Assembly (NCBI RefSeq): GCF_030815145.1
Contig: NZ_JAUSWJ010000001.1
Coordinates: 558,001-622,000, forward strand
Length of the DNA: 64,000 nucleotides
Direction of reading: 5' to 3'
From: Kaistia geumhonensis
GTDB lineage: Bacteria; Pseudomonadota; Alphaproteobacteria; Rhizobiales; Kaistiaceae
Under the pieces are notes generated by a model that was not told where the DNA came from, ran no database searches, and was given only the letters and a program-made list of their open reading frames with translations. The position numbers were made by a program, and so were the translations under genes. This document shows positions 17,367-27,242 of this stretch, one piece after another; positions within the stretch are counted from its first letter, which is position 1; the number at the start of each line of letters is the position of its first letter.

Positions 17367-19121
17367 ATGCCTCTCCCCACCACCCCCGAACGCCTGATGA
17401 TCCGGCTGCGCGCGCTGCTCAGGTCGAGCGAGCCGACCCTTCTCGGCTTCGCCGCGCTGATCGGCGTGCTGTCCGGCATCGTGGTGGTCGCCATCGCCTC
17501 GATCACGCAGGGCCTGCATGTCCTGCTCTACGGCATCGACCCGGACGAGAAGCTGAGCGCTTCGATGTCGATCGACTGGTGGCATGCCGCCATTCCCGTG
17601 GCGGGCGGTGCCCTTCTCGGCCTCGTCATCTACATCTTCCGCAATCGTCGCCGCCTGATCGTCGACCCGATCGAGGCCAATGCGCTGCATGGCGGCCAGA
17701 TGTCGCTCGGCGACAGCCTCCGTGTCGGGCTCGAAAACACGATCTCGAACGGCTTCGGCGCCTCGGTCGGCCTCGAGGCAGGCTATACGCAGGTGGCCAG
17801 CGGCATCGCCTCGGCGCTCGGGACGCGGTTCGGCCTTCGCCGGACCGATCTCCGCCTGATGGTCGGCTGCGGCTCGGCGGGGGCGATCGCGGCCGCGTTC
17901 GGGGGGCCGCTCACCGGCGCCTTCTACGCCTTCGAGCTCATCATCGGCGTCTATTCGGTCGCCAATGTCGCGCCGGTGCTGATCGCGGCGCTGGCCGGCT
18001 ATCTCATCTCGCGCGCGCTTGGCCTCGAAGCCCACATCATCTCGATCAGCGACGGATTCCAGGTCGATGCGACGCACTATCCGCCCTATCTGGCGCTCGG
18101 CCTGCTGCTCGGCCTGCTCGCGATCGGGATCATGCGGCTGATCACGCTCGTCGAGCGCGGCTTCCAGACAAGCGGGCTGCCCCGATTCTTCCGCCCGGCG
18201 GTGGGCGGCGTCGCCGTCGGGGCGCTCGCCCTCGTCACGCCGCAGGCGCTCTCCGGCGGCCATGGCGCGCTCTATCTCAACCTCGCCACGACGCCGGCCG
18301 TGGGGACGCTGATCATCGTGATCCTCGCCAAGATCGCAGCGACCTCGGCCTCGGTCGGCTCGGGCTTTCGTGGCGGCCTCTTCTTCGCCTCGCTCTTTCT
18401 CGGCGTGCTTGCGGGCCGGCTCTACGGCGTCTCGCTGGAGATGCTCTTCCCCGGCCTCGCCCTCGACCCGACGGTCACGGCCGTCGTCGGCATGAGCGCG
18501 CTTGCGGTCGGCGTCATCGGCGGACCGCTGACCATGACCTTTCTGGCGCTGGAGGCGACGCGCGACTTGCAATTGACCGGGATCGTCCTCGCAGCCTCGA
18601 TCCTCTCGACGATCACCGTGCGGCAGCTCTTCGGCTACTCCTTCTCGACCTGGCGCCTGCATCTGCGCGGCGAGACGATCCGCGGCGCGCAGGATATCGG
18701 CTGGCTACGCGATCTGACCGTCGGCCGCATGATGCGAACCGATGTCCGCCCGATCGTCGCCACCATGCGGCTCGACGCCTTCCGCAGCCTCTATCCGCTC
18801 GGCTCGGCGCAGCGCGTCGTCGCGACCGATGCCAACGGCGCCTATGCCGGTATCGTGCTCATCGCCGATGCGCATGCGACGGCCGAGGCGGGTGACGAGA
18901 CGGTGGCGCCGCTCTGCCGCTACCAGGGCAGCGTCCTGCTGCCGGACATGACGGCGCGCGAGGCCGCCGCCCTGTTCGACGCGGCGGAAAGCGAGGAACT
19001 GGCGGTGGTCGACGATCTCGACCACAAGCAGGTGATCGGCCTGCTGACGGAAGCCCATCTACTGCGCCGCTATGCCGAGGAACTCGACAAGGCGCGCCGG
19101 TCGCTCTCCGGCGAAAGCTGA
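17367..19121 (+). CDS. CLC-type chloride channel/transporter with C-terminal CBS domains
   Basis: A 584-residue protein with many hydrophobic helices through about residue 440 and a soluble CBS pair after it. CLC signatures include the GxxxGxE segment GASVGLEAGY with the putative gating Glu137, GCGSAGAIAAAFGGPLTGAFYAFE near 172-195, and GSGFRGGLFFASLFLG near 331. The usual GREGP motif is altered to GLEAG, which may affect gating. It probably moves chloride (or another anion) across the inner membrane. The gene sits between recG and the DUF502-glmS-glmU block and ends seven bases from the convergent DUF502 gene. Confidence 0.88.
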   Translation: MPLPTTPERLMIRLRALLRSSEPTLLGFAALIGVLSGIVVVAIASITQGLHVLLYGIDPDEKLSASMSIDWWHAAIPVAGGALLGLVIYIFRNRRRLIVDPIEANALHGGQMSLGDSLRVGLENTISNGFGASVGLEAGYTQVASGIASALGTRFGLRRTDLRLMVGCGSAGAIAAAFGGPLTGAFYAFELIIGVYSVANVAPVLIAALAGYLISRALGLEAHIISISDGFQVDATHYPPYLALGLLLGLLAIGIMRLITLVERGFQTSGLPRFFRPAVGGVAVGALALVTPQALSGGHGALYLNLATTPAVGTLIIVILAKIAATSASVGSGFRGGLFFASLFLGVLAGRLYGVSLEMLFPGLALDPTVTAVVGMSALAVGVIGGPLTMTFLALEATRDLQLTGIVLAASILSTITVRQLFGYSFSTWRLHLRGETIRGAQDIGWLRDLTVGRMMRTDVRPIVATMRLDAFRSLYPLGSAQRVVATDANGAYAGIVLIADAHATAEAGDETVAPLCRYQGSVLLPDMTAREAAALFDAAESEELAVVDDLDHKQVIGLLTEAHLLRRYAEELDKARRSLSGES

Positions 19122-19128
19122 AGCTCGA

Positions 19129-19842
19129 TCAGTGTCCCGGCAGCCGCTGCGCCTGCGCGCGGATGCGGTCGGGATCGTATTCGGGAACGACGAGACCGGC
19201 GGAGAGGACGATCTTGGCCGCTTCCTCGACCGTCATGTCGAGCTCGATGAGGTCCTTGCGCTTCACGAATAGCATGAAGCCGGCGGTCGGGGCAGGCACC
19301 GGCGGCAGGAACACGGTCACCCACTCCTCGCCGTCGTCGCCGATGCGCTGGCGGATCTCGCCGCGCGTGTCGTTGGCGATGAAGACGATGGCCCAGACGC
19401 CCTTGTAGGGAAACTCCATCAGCGCCGTCTTGTGGAACGACTTGCTCTTGGAGGAGAGGATCGTCTCGAAGAGCTGCTTCAGCGCACCATAGAGCGTGCG
19501 CACCAACGGCGTTCGCCCGACCAGCCGCTCGCCGAAGCCGACCAGCGCCCGCCCCACGAAATTCGCCGTCAGGAAACCGAGCAGCGTCAGCGCCACCACC
19601 GCGACAGCGACGCCGAAGCCGGGCACGGAGAAGGGCAGATAGCCGTCCGGGCTGTATTCACGCGGGATGATCGGCTTCACCCAGCCGTCGATCCATTTGA
19701 TCAGCGACCAGGTGAGATAGATCGTGATCGAGATCGGCGCCGCGATCACGAGCCCGGTGAGGAAATAGTTCCGCAACCGTGCGACCAGCCGTCGGCCGGG
19801 CGGCTCTCGCGGCGTGGATGTCGGGGGCTCTTCGAGGCTCAT
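19129..19842 (-). CDS. DUF502 family membrane protein
   Basis: A 237-residue inner-membrane protein with two hydrophobic helices (about residues 25-50 and 75-100) and a soluble C-terminal domain. The family-typical block RLRNYFLTGLVIAAPISIT and the later segment PLVRTLYGALKQLFETI identify DUF502. Its function is unknown in bacteria. ATG 19842 has AAGGAGA directly upstream; a longer version from 19926 has no ribosome site. Close linkage to glmS and recG is conserved in Rhizobiales and may reflect an envelope role. Confidence 0.85.
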   Translation of the reverse strand: MSLEEPPTSTPREPPGRRLVARLRNYFLTGLVIAAPISITIYLTWSLIKWIDGWVKPIIPREYSPDGYLPFSVPGFGVAVAVVALTLLGFLTANFVGRALVGFGERLVGRTPLVRTLYGALKQLFETILSSKSKSFHKTALMEFPYKGVWAIVFIANDTRGEIRQRIGDDGEEWVTVFLPPVPAPTAGFMLFVKRKDLIELDMTVEEAAKIVLSAGLVVPEYDPDRIRAQAQRLPGH

Positions 19843-19963
19843 GCCGTCTCCTTGCGACAGGAAATCGGACTGTCGCACAGCATTATGACGGCTTGGAAAA
19901 GGATCGCCAGCCTCGTTGGCAGGCACAGGGCGGCGCGTCCTTCGCCACGCCGCCGCAACGGCG

Positions 19964-21784
19964 CTATTCGACCGTCACGGATTTCGCCAGATTGCGCGGC
20001 TGGTCGACATCGGTGCCCATGAAGACGGCGGTGTGATAGGCGAGCAGCTGCACCGGGATCGAATAGACGAGCGGCGTCACGCTCGCGGGCATCTCGGGCA
20101 GGATGATGGTCGCGGCGGCGTCGATCGCGGCCGCCTCGGCGCCCTTGCGGTCGGTGACGAGGATGATCCTGCCGCCGCGCGCCGCAACTTCCTGCATGTT
20201 GGAGACGGTCTTCTCGAAGACGCGGTCGAAGGGCGCGATGACGACGACGGGCATCTCCTCGTCGATCAGCGCGATGGGCCCGTGCTTCAGCTCGCCCGCC
20301 GCATAGCCCTCGGCATGGATGTAGGAGATTTCCTTCAGCTTCAGCGCGCCCTCGAGCGCGATCGGATAGCTGGTGCCCCGGCCGAGATAGAGGCAGTGCT
20401 TGACCTTGGCGAGATCGCGCGCCAGCGCCTCGATCTGGCCTTCGAGCCGCAGCGCCTCATGCATCAGGCGCGGCACCTCGCTGAAGGCGGCGACGAGCCG
20501 CGCCTCCTCTACATCGTCGATGGAGCCCCGCGCCCGGCCGGCAGCGATCGCCGTTGCGGCGAGCACCGCGAGCTGCGCGGTGAAGGCCTTGGTCGAGGCG
20601 ACGCCGATCTCCGGACCGGCGAGGATCGGCAGCACGACATCCGCCTCGCGGGCGATGGTCGATTCGCGGACATTGACGACGGCGGCGATCCGCTGGCCCT
20701 CGACGCGGGCATAGCGCAGCGAGGCGAGCGTATCGGCCGTCTCACCCGACTGGGAGATGACGATCGCGAGGCCGTCCTTCGAGAGCGGCTGCTCCCGATA
20801 GCGAAACTCCGAGGCGATATCGATGTCGACCGGCAGGCGGGCGAAGCGTTCGAACCAGTATTTGGCGACGAAGCCGGCATAGAAGGCCGTGCCGCAGGCG
20901 GTGATCGAGAGGCGGTCGATCCGCGAGAAATCGATGCCCTCCGGCGGGCGGGCGCGACCTTCAGCGAGGTCGAGATAATGGGCGAGCGTGCGGCCCGTCA
21001 CCTCGGGCTGCTCGTGGATCTCCTTCACCATGAAATGGCGATGGTTGCCCTTGTCGGCGACATAGGTGTTGCCGTGGGTGCGGGTCACCGGGCGCTCGAC
21101 GACGCGGCCCGTCTCGTCATGGATGACCGCGCCGGCGCGCGTCACGACCGCCACGTCGCCCTCGTCGAGATAGGTGATCTCGTCGGTGAAGGGACCGAGC
21201 GCGATGCCGTCAGAGCCGAGGAACATCTCGCCGGCTCCCCAGCCGATGGCGAGCGGGCTGCCGCGGCGGGCGCCGATGACGAGATCGTCCTCGCCCTCGA
21301 AGAGAAACGCCAGCGCGAACGCGCCGCGCACCCGCGCCAGCGCTGCCTGGACGGCGGCGAGCGGCGCCATGCCGTCGGCGAGATTGGCCGTCACGAGATG
21401 CGCCATGACCTCGGTATCGGTATCGGAGGAGAAGACGCGGCCGGCCGCTTCCAGCTCCAGCCGCAGCTCGCGGAAGTTCTCGAAGATGCCGTTATGGACG
21501 ACGGCGACGCGCTCCGTCAGATGCGGGTGAGCGTTGCGCTCGGACGGAACGCCATGCGTCGCCCAGCGGGTATGGCCGATCCCGATGCGGCCCGCCTTGC
21601 GGTTCCCGGCGAGCTTCGCCTCGAGATTGCGCAGCTTGCCCTCGGCCCGGAGGCTGGCGAGGTGACCACCCTCGATCACCGCGATGCCAGCCGAGTCATA
21701 GCCGCGATATTCGAGCCGCTTCAGCCCGTCGACGAGCAGCGGCGCGACGGGCGTCTGGCCCAGGATGCCGATGATGCCGCACAT
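19964..21784 (-). CDS. glmS: Glutamine-fructose-6-phosphate aminotransferase (isomerizing)
   Basis: Makes glucosamine-6-phosphate from fructose-6-phosphate and glutamine, the entry to peptidoglycan and LPS amino sugars. The 606-residue protein starts MCGIIGILG, placing the N-terminal nucleophile Cys2 of the glutaminase domain (1-240). Two SIS isomerase domains follow; SQSGETADTLASLRYA is the sugar-phosphate loop and LAKSVTVE the conserved C-terminal tail. glmU lies upstream on the same strand with a 121-base gap, so the two may be cotranscribed. I see no ribozyme-like element in this gap, as expected outside Gram-positives. Confidence 0.97.
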   Translation of the reverse strand: MCGIIGILGQTPVAPLLVDGLKRLEYRGYDSAGIAVIEGGHLASLRAEGKLRNLEAKLAGNRKAGRIGIGHTRWATHGVPSERNAHPHLTERVAVVHNGIFENFRELRLELEAAGRVFSSDTDTEVMAHLVTANLADGMAPLAAVQAALARVRGAFALAFLFEGEDDLVIGARRGSPLAIGWGAGEMFLGSDGIALGPFTDEITYLDEGDVAVVTRAGAVIHDETGRVVERPVTRTHGNTYVADKGNHRHFMVKEIHEQPEVTGRTLAHYLDLAEGRARPPEGIDFSRIDRLSITACGTAFYAGFVAKYWFERFARLPVDIDIASEFRYREQPLSKDGLAIVISQSGETADTLASLRYARVEGQRIAAVVNVRESTIAREADVVLPILAGPEIGVASTKAFTAQLAVLAATAIAAGRARGSIDDVEEARLVAAFSEVPRLMHEALRLEGQIEALARDLAKVKHCLYLGRGTSYPIALEGALKLKEISYIHAEGYAAGELKHGPIALIDEEMPVVVIAPFDRVFEKTVSNMQEVAARGGRIILVTDRKGAEAAAIDAAATIILPEMPASVTPLVYSIPVQLLAYHTAVFMGTDVDQPRNLAKSVTVE

Positions 21785-21905
21785 GCGCGTCCCCCTTCGT
21801 GCCGATCGGCGACTGACGCCGATTTTCAGAACGTGATGGAGGAGCCCTTAATTTTCCTCTGCAAGGCGAGGAAATCACTTCCTGTTTCGCGTTTTCACGC
21901 GGCCG

Positions 21906-23261
21906 TCAGACGCGCTTTCGCGGGCTCGCTGCCTTGGCGGCGCGGAAGCGGGCCGCCCAGCCCGGCTTTTCGACCTGCCGAGCGCGCCCGAGGGCGAGCG
22001 CGTCGGGCGCCACATCCTCGGTGACGACGCTGCCCGACCCGACATAGGCGCCGTCGCCGATCGTGACCGGCGCCACCAGCGAACTGTTCGACCCGATGAA
22101 GGCCCCTTCGCCGATGATCGTCTTCGCCTTGTCGTAGCCGTCATAATTGCAGGTGACCGTGCCGGCGCCGATGTTCGCCTCCGCGCCGACGCTGGCGTCG
22201 CCGATATAGGTGAGGTGGCTCACCTTGGCGCCGGCCCCGATGGAGGCGTTTTTCACCTCTACGAAATTGCCGACCTTGGCCTCGGGTCCGACATCGGCGC
22301 CGGGGCGCAGCCGCGCGAAGGGCCCGACCGCGGCGCCGGAACCGATGCGTGCGCCCTCGAGATGCGAAAAGGCATGGATGACGGCGCCGCCCTCGACGCT
22401 GACGCCGGTGCCGAACACGACATTCGGCTCGATGGTCACATCCGGTTCGATCGCCGTGTCGTGCGAGAAGAACACCGTCTCCGGCGCCACCAGCGTGACG
22501 CCCGACAGCATGGCGGCGCGGCGCGCGCGCTGCTGCCAGATCGCCTCGACGGCGGCAAGCTCGGCGCGGGTGTTGACGCCCGCGACCTCGTCGGCGTCGG
22601 TCTCGATCGCGACAACCGAGAGGCCTTCGGCATGGGCGATGCCGACCGCATCGGTCAGGTAGAACTCGCCCTTGGCATTGTCGTTGCCGATCCTGCCGAG
22701 AAGCTCGACGAGGCCAGCCCCGGCGAAGGCCATCAATCCGGCATTGCAGAGGCCGATCCGGCGCTCCTCGGGCGACGCGTCCTTTTCCTCGCGGATGGCG
22801 ACGAGACGGCCGTTCTCGACGATGAGGCGGCCATAGCCGGTCGGGTCGGCCGGGCGGAAGCCGAGCACGACCACCGCCGCGCCTTTCGCGATCTCGGCGC
22901 GCAGGCGGGAGAGCGTGCCGGCGGTCACCAGCGGCGTGTCGCCATAGAGGACGAGCACGTCGTCGGCGCCTTCCGCCAGCGCCTCGCGGGCGGCGAGCAC
23001 GGCATGGGCGGTGCCGCGCCGCTCGAGCTGTTCGTAGAGCCCCGCGTCCGGGACTCGCTTGGCCACGAAGCTCTTCACGGCGTCTGCGCCGCTGCCGACG
23101 ACCACGGCGAAGCGGCCGATGCCGGCGCTCTCGGCCGCCTTCAGCACATGGCCGAGCATGGGGAGTCCCGCGACCTTGTGCATGACCTTGGGCAGGCCGG
23201 AGCGCATCCGCGTCCCCTCGCCGGCTGCGAGCACGAGTGCGAGCGAAGTGCGTTCGGTCAT
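21906..23261 (-). CDS. glmU: Bifunctional GlmU: glucosamine-1-phosphate acetyltransferase / GlcNAc-1-phosphate uridyltransferase
   Basis: Makes UDP-N-acetylglucosamine. The 451-residue protein has the N-terminal nucleotidyltransferase domain with [19 protein letters not shown] near residues 11-29 and a C-terminal left-handed beta-helix of hexapeptide repeats (about 245-440). The acetyltransferase His is in the [13 protein letters not shown] region and NCDYDGYDK-type residues (here CNYDGYDK) are visible. Paired with glmS downstream, so two consecutive activities of the same pathway lie together. Confidence 0.97.
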   Translation of the reverse strand: MTERTSLALVLAAGEGTRMRSGLPKVMHKVAGLPMLGHVLKAAESAGIGRFAVVVGSGADAVKSFVAKRVPDAGLYEQLERRGTAHAVLAAREALAEGADDVLVLYGDTPLVTAGTLSRLRAEIAKGAAVVVLGFRPADPTGYGRLIVENGRLVAIREEKDASPEERRIGLCNAGLMAFAGAGLVELLGRIGNDNAKGEFYLTDAVGIAHAEGLSVVAIETDADEVAGVNTRAELAAVEAIWQQRARRAAMLSGVTLVAPETVFFSHDTAIEPDVTIEPNVVFGTGVSVEGGAVIHAFSHLEGARIGSGAAVGPFARLRPGADVGPEAKVGNFVEVKNASIGAGAKVSHLTYIGDASVGAEANIGAGTVTCNYDGYDKAKTIIGEGAFIGSNSSLVAPVTIGDGAYVGSGSVVTEDVAPDALALGRARQVEKPGWAARFRAAKAASPRKRV

Positions 23262-23324
23262 GGCGGTCCCTCCGGTCGAGAGGGCCAGCTTTGCGCGATC
23301 CCGGCCGCTCCGGTCAAGCCGGCC

Positions 23325-24062
23325 TCAGCCGATCTGCTGCAACTGCGGGAAGGTCTCGAGCAGGAAGAAGGAGAGTCGCGACATCTGGCCGGTCAGGAAC
23401 ATGAGGCCGGCCAGGACGAGGAAGGCGCCCATCGCCTTCTCGACCTTGGGCAGGTGGCGGCGGAAGCGCCCCAGCGCCTCGACAAGATGCTCGGCGAAGA
23501 AGGCGACCAGCAGAAAGGGAATGCCAAGGCCGAGGGAATAGATGGCGAGGAGACCCGCGCCCCGCGCCACGGTGTCGGTCGAGCCGGCCACCGCCAGGAT
23601 GGCGGCCAGCACGGGACCGATGCAGGGCGTCCAGCCGAAGGCGAAGGCGAGACCGAGGACATAGGCGCCGGCAAGGCCGGCCGGCTGGTTGTCGACCCGA
23701 AGCCGCGCTTCGCGATGGAGGATGCGAAGCCGGAACACACCGAGGAAATGCAGCCCCATCACGATGATGACGAGCCCGGCCGCGATGGCGAGGACGTCCT
23801 GATAGCGCGCGATCATGCGGCCGACCACGGATGCCGTGGCGCCGAGCAGCACGAAGACCGTGGAGAAGCCGAGCACGAAGGCGAGCGACGACAGCGTCAC
23901 GACCCGCCTCACCTCGCTCTCGGCACGCCGCTGCGTGACCTCCTCCAGCGACAGTCCGGTGACGTAGCAGAGATAGGGCGGCACCAGCGGCAGCACGCAG
24001 GGCGACACGAAGGAAAGCAGCCCGGCAATGAGGGCGCCCAGAAGAGTCACGTCGGCATTCAT
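23325..24062 (-). CDS. ccdA: Cytochrome c biogenesis protein CcdA (DsbD-like thiol transporter)
   Basis: A 245-residue protein of about six transmembrane helices that carries reducing equivalents across the inner membrane. The redox pair is seen as Cys in SFVSPCVLPLVPPYLCY near helix 1 and GWTPCIGPVL near helix 4, the CcdA/DsbD pattern. It probably supports haem c ligation or thioredoxin-like partners in the periplasm. ATG 24062 follows GTGAGACG; an in-frame GTG at 24077 would add five residues. No adjacent thioredoxin-like partner (resA, ccmG) is present. Confidence 0.9.
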   Translation of the reverse strand: MNADVTLLGALIAGLLSFVSPCVLPLVPPYLCYVTGLSLEEVTQRRAESEVRRVVTLSSLAFVLGFSTVFVLLGATASVVGRMIARYQDVLAIAAGLVIIVMGLHFLGVFRLRILHREARLRVDNQPAGLAGAYVLGLAFAFGWTPCIGPVLAAILAVAGSTDTVARGAGLLAIYSLGLGIPFLLVAFFAEHLVEALGRFRRHLPKVEKAMGAFLVLAGLMFLTGQMSRLSFFLLETFPQLQQIG

Positions 24063-24243
24063 CGTCTCACGCTTCACCCGCAGAGCCGGCCACGATGGGT
24101 CGCCGTCGCTTATAGGGCATCGCCGGATCGTGGCCAGTCACGGAAATGCGAGAGCGCATGTGTCGCTGCCGCGCCTCCCCCTTGGCGCGATGGTCCGCTT
24201 CCGATAGATGGCAGAGCACCAGTCCAGCGGAGGGGTGACCGAA

Positions 24244-25170
24244 ATGATCGTGGCGTGCGGCGAAGCGCTGATCGACTTCCTGCCGACCAAGGATGAGCAG
24301 GGACGCGACAGCTACCGGCCGGCGGTCGGCGGCTCGCCCTACAATGTCGCGCTCACCACGGGCCGCCTCGGCGTGCCGACGGGCTTCCTCGGCGGCATCT
24401 CGACCGACTTCTTTGGCGACATGCTCGCGGACGAGCTGGTTCGCAGCAACGTCGACCTCAAATATGCCGGCCGTTCGGCCCGTCCGACGACGCTCGCCTT
24501 CGTCAGCCTCGCCCATGAAGAGCCGCAATACGCCTTCTTCGACGAGAACACCGCCGGCCGCCTGCATGACCCCGCCGCGCATACGCCGATCGGCGACGAG
24601 GTCGAGGCGCTGCATTTCGGCTCCTTCTCGCTCGCGACCGAACCCTTCGCCTCGCGCCTCGCGCAGGTCATGGACGACAATCGCGGCCGACGCGTCATCT
24701 GCTACGACCCCAATGTCCGCCCGACGCTGATCGCCGACCGCGACACCTTCATGGCGCGGGCCGAGGCCTTCGCCTGCGGCGCCGACATCGTGAAGATTTC
24801 GGGGGCCGATCTCGAATGGCTGCATCCCGGCGCCGATCCCGAGACGATCGCCGAGGGCTGGCTGAAGGGCGGAGCGGGCCTCGTCGTCGTCACGCGCGGC
24901 GGCGCCGGCGTCACGGCCTTCACCCGCAAGGGCAAGGTGTTTTCGCCGATCGTGCCGACCACCGTCGTCGACACCGTCGGCGCCGGCGACAGCTTCACGG
25001 GCGGATTCCTCGCCCGGCTGCACGAGAAGGGTCTGCTCGACATCACGCGCCTGCGCACGCTCGATCATCGCGAGCTCAAGGACGCGCTCGACTTCGCCAA
25101 TCGTGTCGCCTCGATCACCTGCTCGCGCGCCGGCGCCAATCCTCCCTGGCGGGACGAACTCGCGGCGTGA
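24244..25170 (+). CDS. PfkB-family carbohydrate kinase, fructokinase-like
   Basis: A 308-residue ribokinase-fold sugar kinase. The N-terminal signature GGSPYNVALTTGRLG near 28-42 and the C-terminal DTVGAGDSFTGGF near 242-254, with the catalytic Asp of GAGD, are both intact. Overall it most resembles bacterial fructokinases (FrK), but 2-keto-3-deoxygluconate or ribose kinases share these motifs. ATG 24244 has GGAGGGG about ten bases upstream; the ATG at 24208 is less likely. It is a monocistronic gene here, divergent from ccdA, with no adjacent sugar transporter to name the substrate. Confidence 0.85.
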   Translation: MIVACGEALIDFLPTKDEQGRDSYRPAVGGSPYNVALTTGRLGVPTGFLGGISTDFFGDMLADELVRSNVDLKYAGRSARPTTLAFVSLAHEEPQYAFFDENTAGRLHDPAAHTPIGDEVEALHFGSFSLATEPFASRLAQVMDDNRGRRVICYDPNVRPTLIADRDTFMARAEAFACGADIVKISGADLEWLHPGADPETIAEGWLKGGAGLVVVTRGGAGVTAFTRKGKVFSPIVPTTVVDTVGAGDSFTGGFLARLHEKGLLDITRLRTLDHRELKDALDFANRVASITCSRAGANPPWRDELAA

Positions 25171-25178
25171 GACCTGTT

Positions 25179-25264
25179 CCCTCTCCCGCCTGCGAGAGAG
25201 GGTGAGGAGGGGCTGCGACGAGAAGCAGCCCGTCTCCATCTCTCCCGCCGGCCCGCCGGAGAGA
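25179..25264. repeat. Cluster of three small inverted repeats
   Basis: Three hairpin-forming pairs stand in 86 bases downstream of the sugar kinase: CCCTCTC/GAGAGGG (25179-25202), GGCTGC/GCAGCC (25211-25230) and CTCTCC/GGAGAG (25240-25263). The CCTCTCCC-type arms resemble REP-like elements widespread in Rhizobiales. The cluster lies between convergent genes and may stop transcription from both sides. Confidence 0.6.
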
Positions 25265-25314
25265 GCGGAGGCCGGAGCGCGCTGTCGGCCGCCGGTATGG
25301 ACCTTCGGCGCTTC

Positions 25315-26520
25315 CTACTCGTGCCGGAGCGCCTCGATCGGATCGAGATGGGCGGCGCGGCGGGCCGGCAGATAGCCGAACAGCATGCCGATGACCGCCG
25401 AGAAGGCGAAGGCGATGGCGATGATCGACGGGCTCACGACGAAGGGCACGCCGAGGAGCCCGATCGCCGAATACGCGAGGCCGAGCCCCAGCAGGATACC
25501 GACCGTCCCACCGAACAGCGACAGCACGACGGCTTCGACCAGGAACTGCGACAGAACCTGCGATTCGAGCGCGCCGATGGCGAGGCGGATGCCGATCTCG
25601 CGCGTCCGCTCGGTCACAGACACGAGCATGATGTTCATGATGCCGATGCCGCCGACGAGCAGGCTGACGGCGGCGACCGCGCCGAGAAGGCCCGTCAGGA
25701 GCTGGGTCGTACCAGCGACGGTCTCCAGCATCTGCGTCATGTCGTTGACGGAGAAGTCGTCGTCCTTGCCGGCGACGATGCCGCGCCGCTCGCGCAGCAG
25801 CCGTTCAAGATCGCCCTGCACTTTCGATGTCGCGACACCATCGCGCGCCGAGACGAGGACGATGCCGATATCGGTCGAGCCCGTGATGCGCCTCTGCACG
25901 GCGCGGAGCGGCATCAGGACGGTATCGTCCTGGTCGGCGCCCATGCCGGACTGCCCCTTCTTGACGAGCAACCCGATCACCTCGCAGGGCACCGTGCCGA
26001 CGCGCAGCGGCTGGCCGATCGGATCGCTCGCGCCGAATAGCTTCACCCGCACCGTCTCGCCGATGATGCAGACGGCGCGCCCGCTGCGCTCCTCTGTCTC
26101 GAGGAAGCTGCGGCCTGCCGCGAGGTCCCAGTCGAGCGCCAGTAGATAGTCGTCCGAGGTGCCGACGACGCTGCTGGAGCGGCTCTCGCCGCCGAAGATC
26201 ACTGTCGCCGAGCTCTGCACGACAGGCGCGACCGCGCGGATGCCGGGAACCTGCTGCTGGATAGCCGACACGTCGCGGGCATTGAAGGACTTCGCCGTCG
26301 TGCTCGCCCGGCCGGGGCCGAACTGGCCGGGCCGGACGAACAGCATGTTGCTGCCGAGCTTGGAGATGTCGGCCGTCACCTTGGCGGTGGTGCCGTTGCC
26401 GATGGTCACCATTGCGATGACAGCGGCGACGCCGATCACGATGCCGAGCACCGTCAGGAACGAACGCATCGGATTGCGGCGGATCGTTCTCAGCGCGAGC
26501 TTCAGCGATTCCGTCAGCAT
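25315..26520 (-). CDS. MacB-type ABC transporter permease
   Basis: A 401-residue permease with one N-terminal helix (PMRSFLTVLGIVIGVAAVIAM), a large periplasmic MacB-PCD domain (about 50-250) and three C-terminal helices with the FtsX signature, including the GGIGIMNIMLVSVTERTREIG segment. This is the mechanotransmission type of transporter, which drives an outer-membrane export pathway or lipoprotein release rather than solute passage. It lies downstream of, and overlaps by seven bases, the matching ATPase gene. Cargo (macrolide-like drug, peptide, siderophore) cannot be told. Confidence 0.9.
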   Translation of the reverse strand: MLTESLKLALRTIRRNPMRSFLTVLGIVIGVAAVIAMVTIGNGTTAKVTADISKLGSNMLFVRPGQFGPGRASTTAKSFNARDVSAIQQQVPGIRAVAPVVQSSATVIFGGESRSSSVVGTSDDYLLALDWDLAAGRSFLETEERSGRAVCIIGETVRVKLFGASDPIGQPLRVGTVPCEVIGLLVKKGQSGMGADQDDTVLMPLRAVQRRITGSTDIGIVLVSARDGVATSKVQGDLERLLRERRGIVAGKDDDFSVNDMTQMLETVAGTTQLLTGLLGAVAAVSLLVGGIGIMNIMLVSVTERTREIGIRLAIGALESQVLSQFLVEAVVLSLFGGTVGILLGLGLAYSAIGLLGVPFVVSPSIIAIAFAFSAVIGMLFGYLPARRAAHLDPIEALRHE

Positions 26521-27242
26521 GATGCTGGCTCTCCGATGCCCACCCGCGCCGCCGCAGTCGCCGAATCGCCCTCGATGCGGCCGTCGACGAAGCGGATGGT
26601 CCGCGCGGCGAATGCGGCGATGTCCGGCTCATGCGTCACCATGATCACGGTGATGCCCTGCTCTCGGTTGAGCGCCGTCACGAGGCGCATGATCTCCTCG
26701 CTGGTCTTCGTATCGAGATTGCCTGTCGGCTCGTCGGCCAGCAGCACGGCCGGCTCGGTGACGATGGCGCGCGCGATCGCCACGCGCTGCTGCTGGCCGC
26801 CCGAGAGTTCGCCCGGCGTGTGTCCCGCCCTGCCCTCGAGCCCGACCCGTGCCAGTGCCGCGAGGGCGAGCTTCCGCCGCTCGGCAGTGCCGAGGCCGCG
26901 ATAGACGAGCGGCAGCTCGACATTCTCGACCGCCGAGGTCCGCGCGAGGAGGTTGAAGCCCTGGAACACGAAGCCGAGGCGATGGCGGCGGAGCAGTGTC
27001 AGCTGGTTGCGCGACAGCGTCGTCGTCGGCACCCCTTCGAACAGATATTCGCCCGATGTGGGCCGATCGAGGCAGCCGATGATGTTCATGGTCGTCGACT
27101 TGCCCGAGCCGGACGGGCCCATGATGGCGACGAATTCTCCCCGGGCGATGCTGAAGCTGGCGCCGTCGAGCGCCTTCACACGGGCGTCGCCGCTGCCATA
27201 GACCTTCGAGACCGCGCGGAACTCGATCTCCGGGGCGGTCAT
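26514..27242 (-). CDS. MacB/LolD-type ABC transporter ATP-binding protein
   Basis: A 242-residue ATPase with Walker A GPSGSGKST near residue 42, the Q-loop in LGFVFQGFNLL, the ABC signature LSGGQQQRVAIARAI near 145, Walker B VLLADEPTGNLD and the switch His in MVTHE. The strong GNLDTKTS and GFNLLARTSAVENV patterns place it in the MacB/LolD group. It pairs with the permease downstream (seven-base overlap) and the adaptor upstream (four-base overlap), so the three make one operon. Confidence 0.93.
   Translation of the reverse strand: MTAPEIEFRAVSKVYGSGDARVKALDGASFSIARGEFVAIMGPSGSGKSTTMNIIGCLDRPTSGEYLFEGVPTTTLSRNQLTLLRRHRLGFVFQGFNLLARTSAVENVELPLVYRGLGTAERRKLALAALARVGLEGRAGHTPGELSGGQQQRVAIARAIVTEPAVLLADEPTGNLDTKTSEEIMRLVTALNREQGITVIMVTHEPDIAAFAARTIRFVDGRIEGDSATAAARVGIGEPASC

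Noticed and set aside
24067-25239. A 390-codon reverse frame opposite the sugar kinase
   Set aside because: Antisense shadow; the kinase signatures on the forward strand are decisive.
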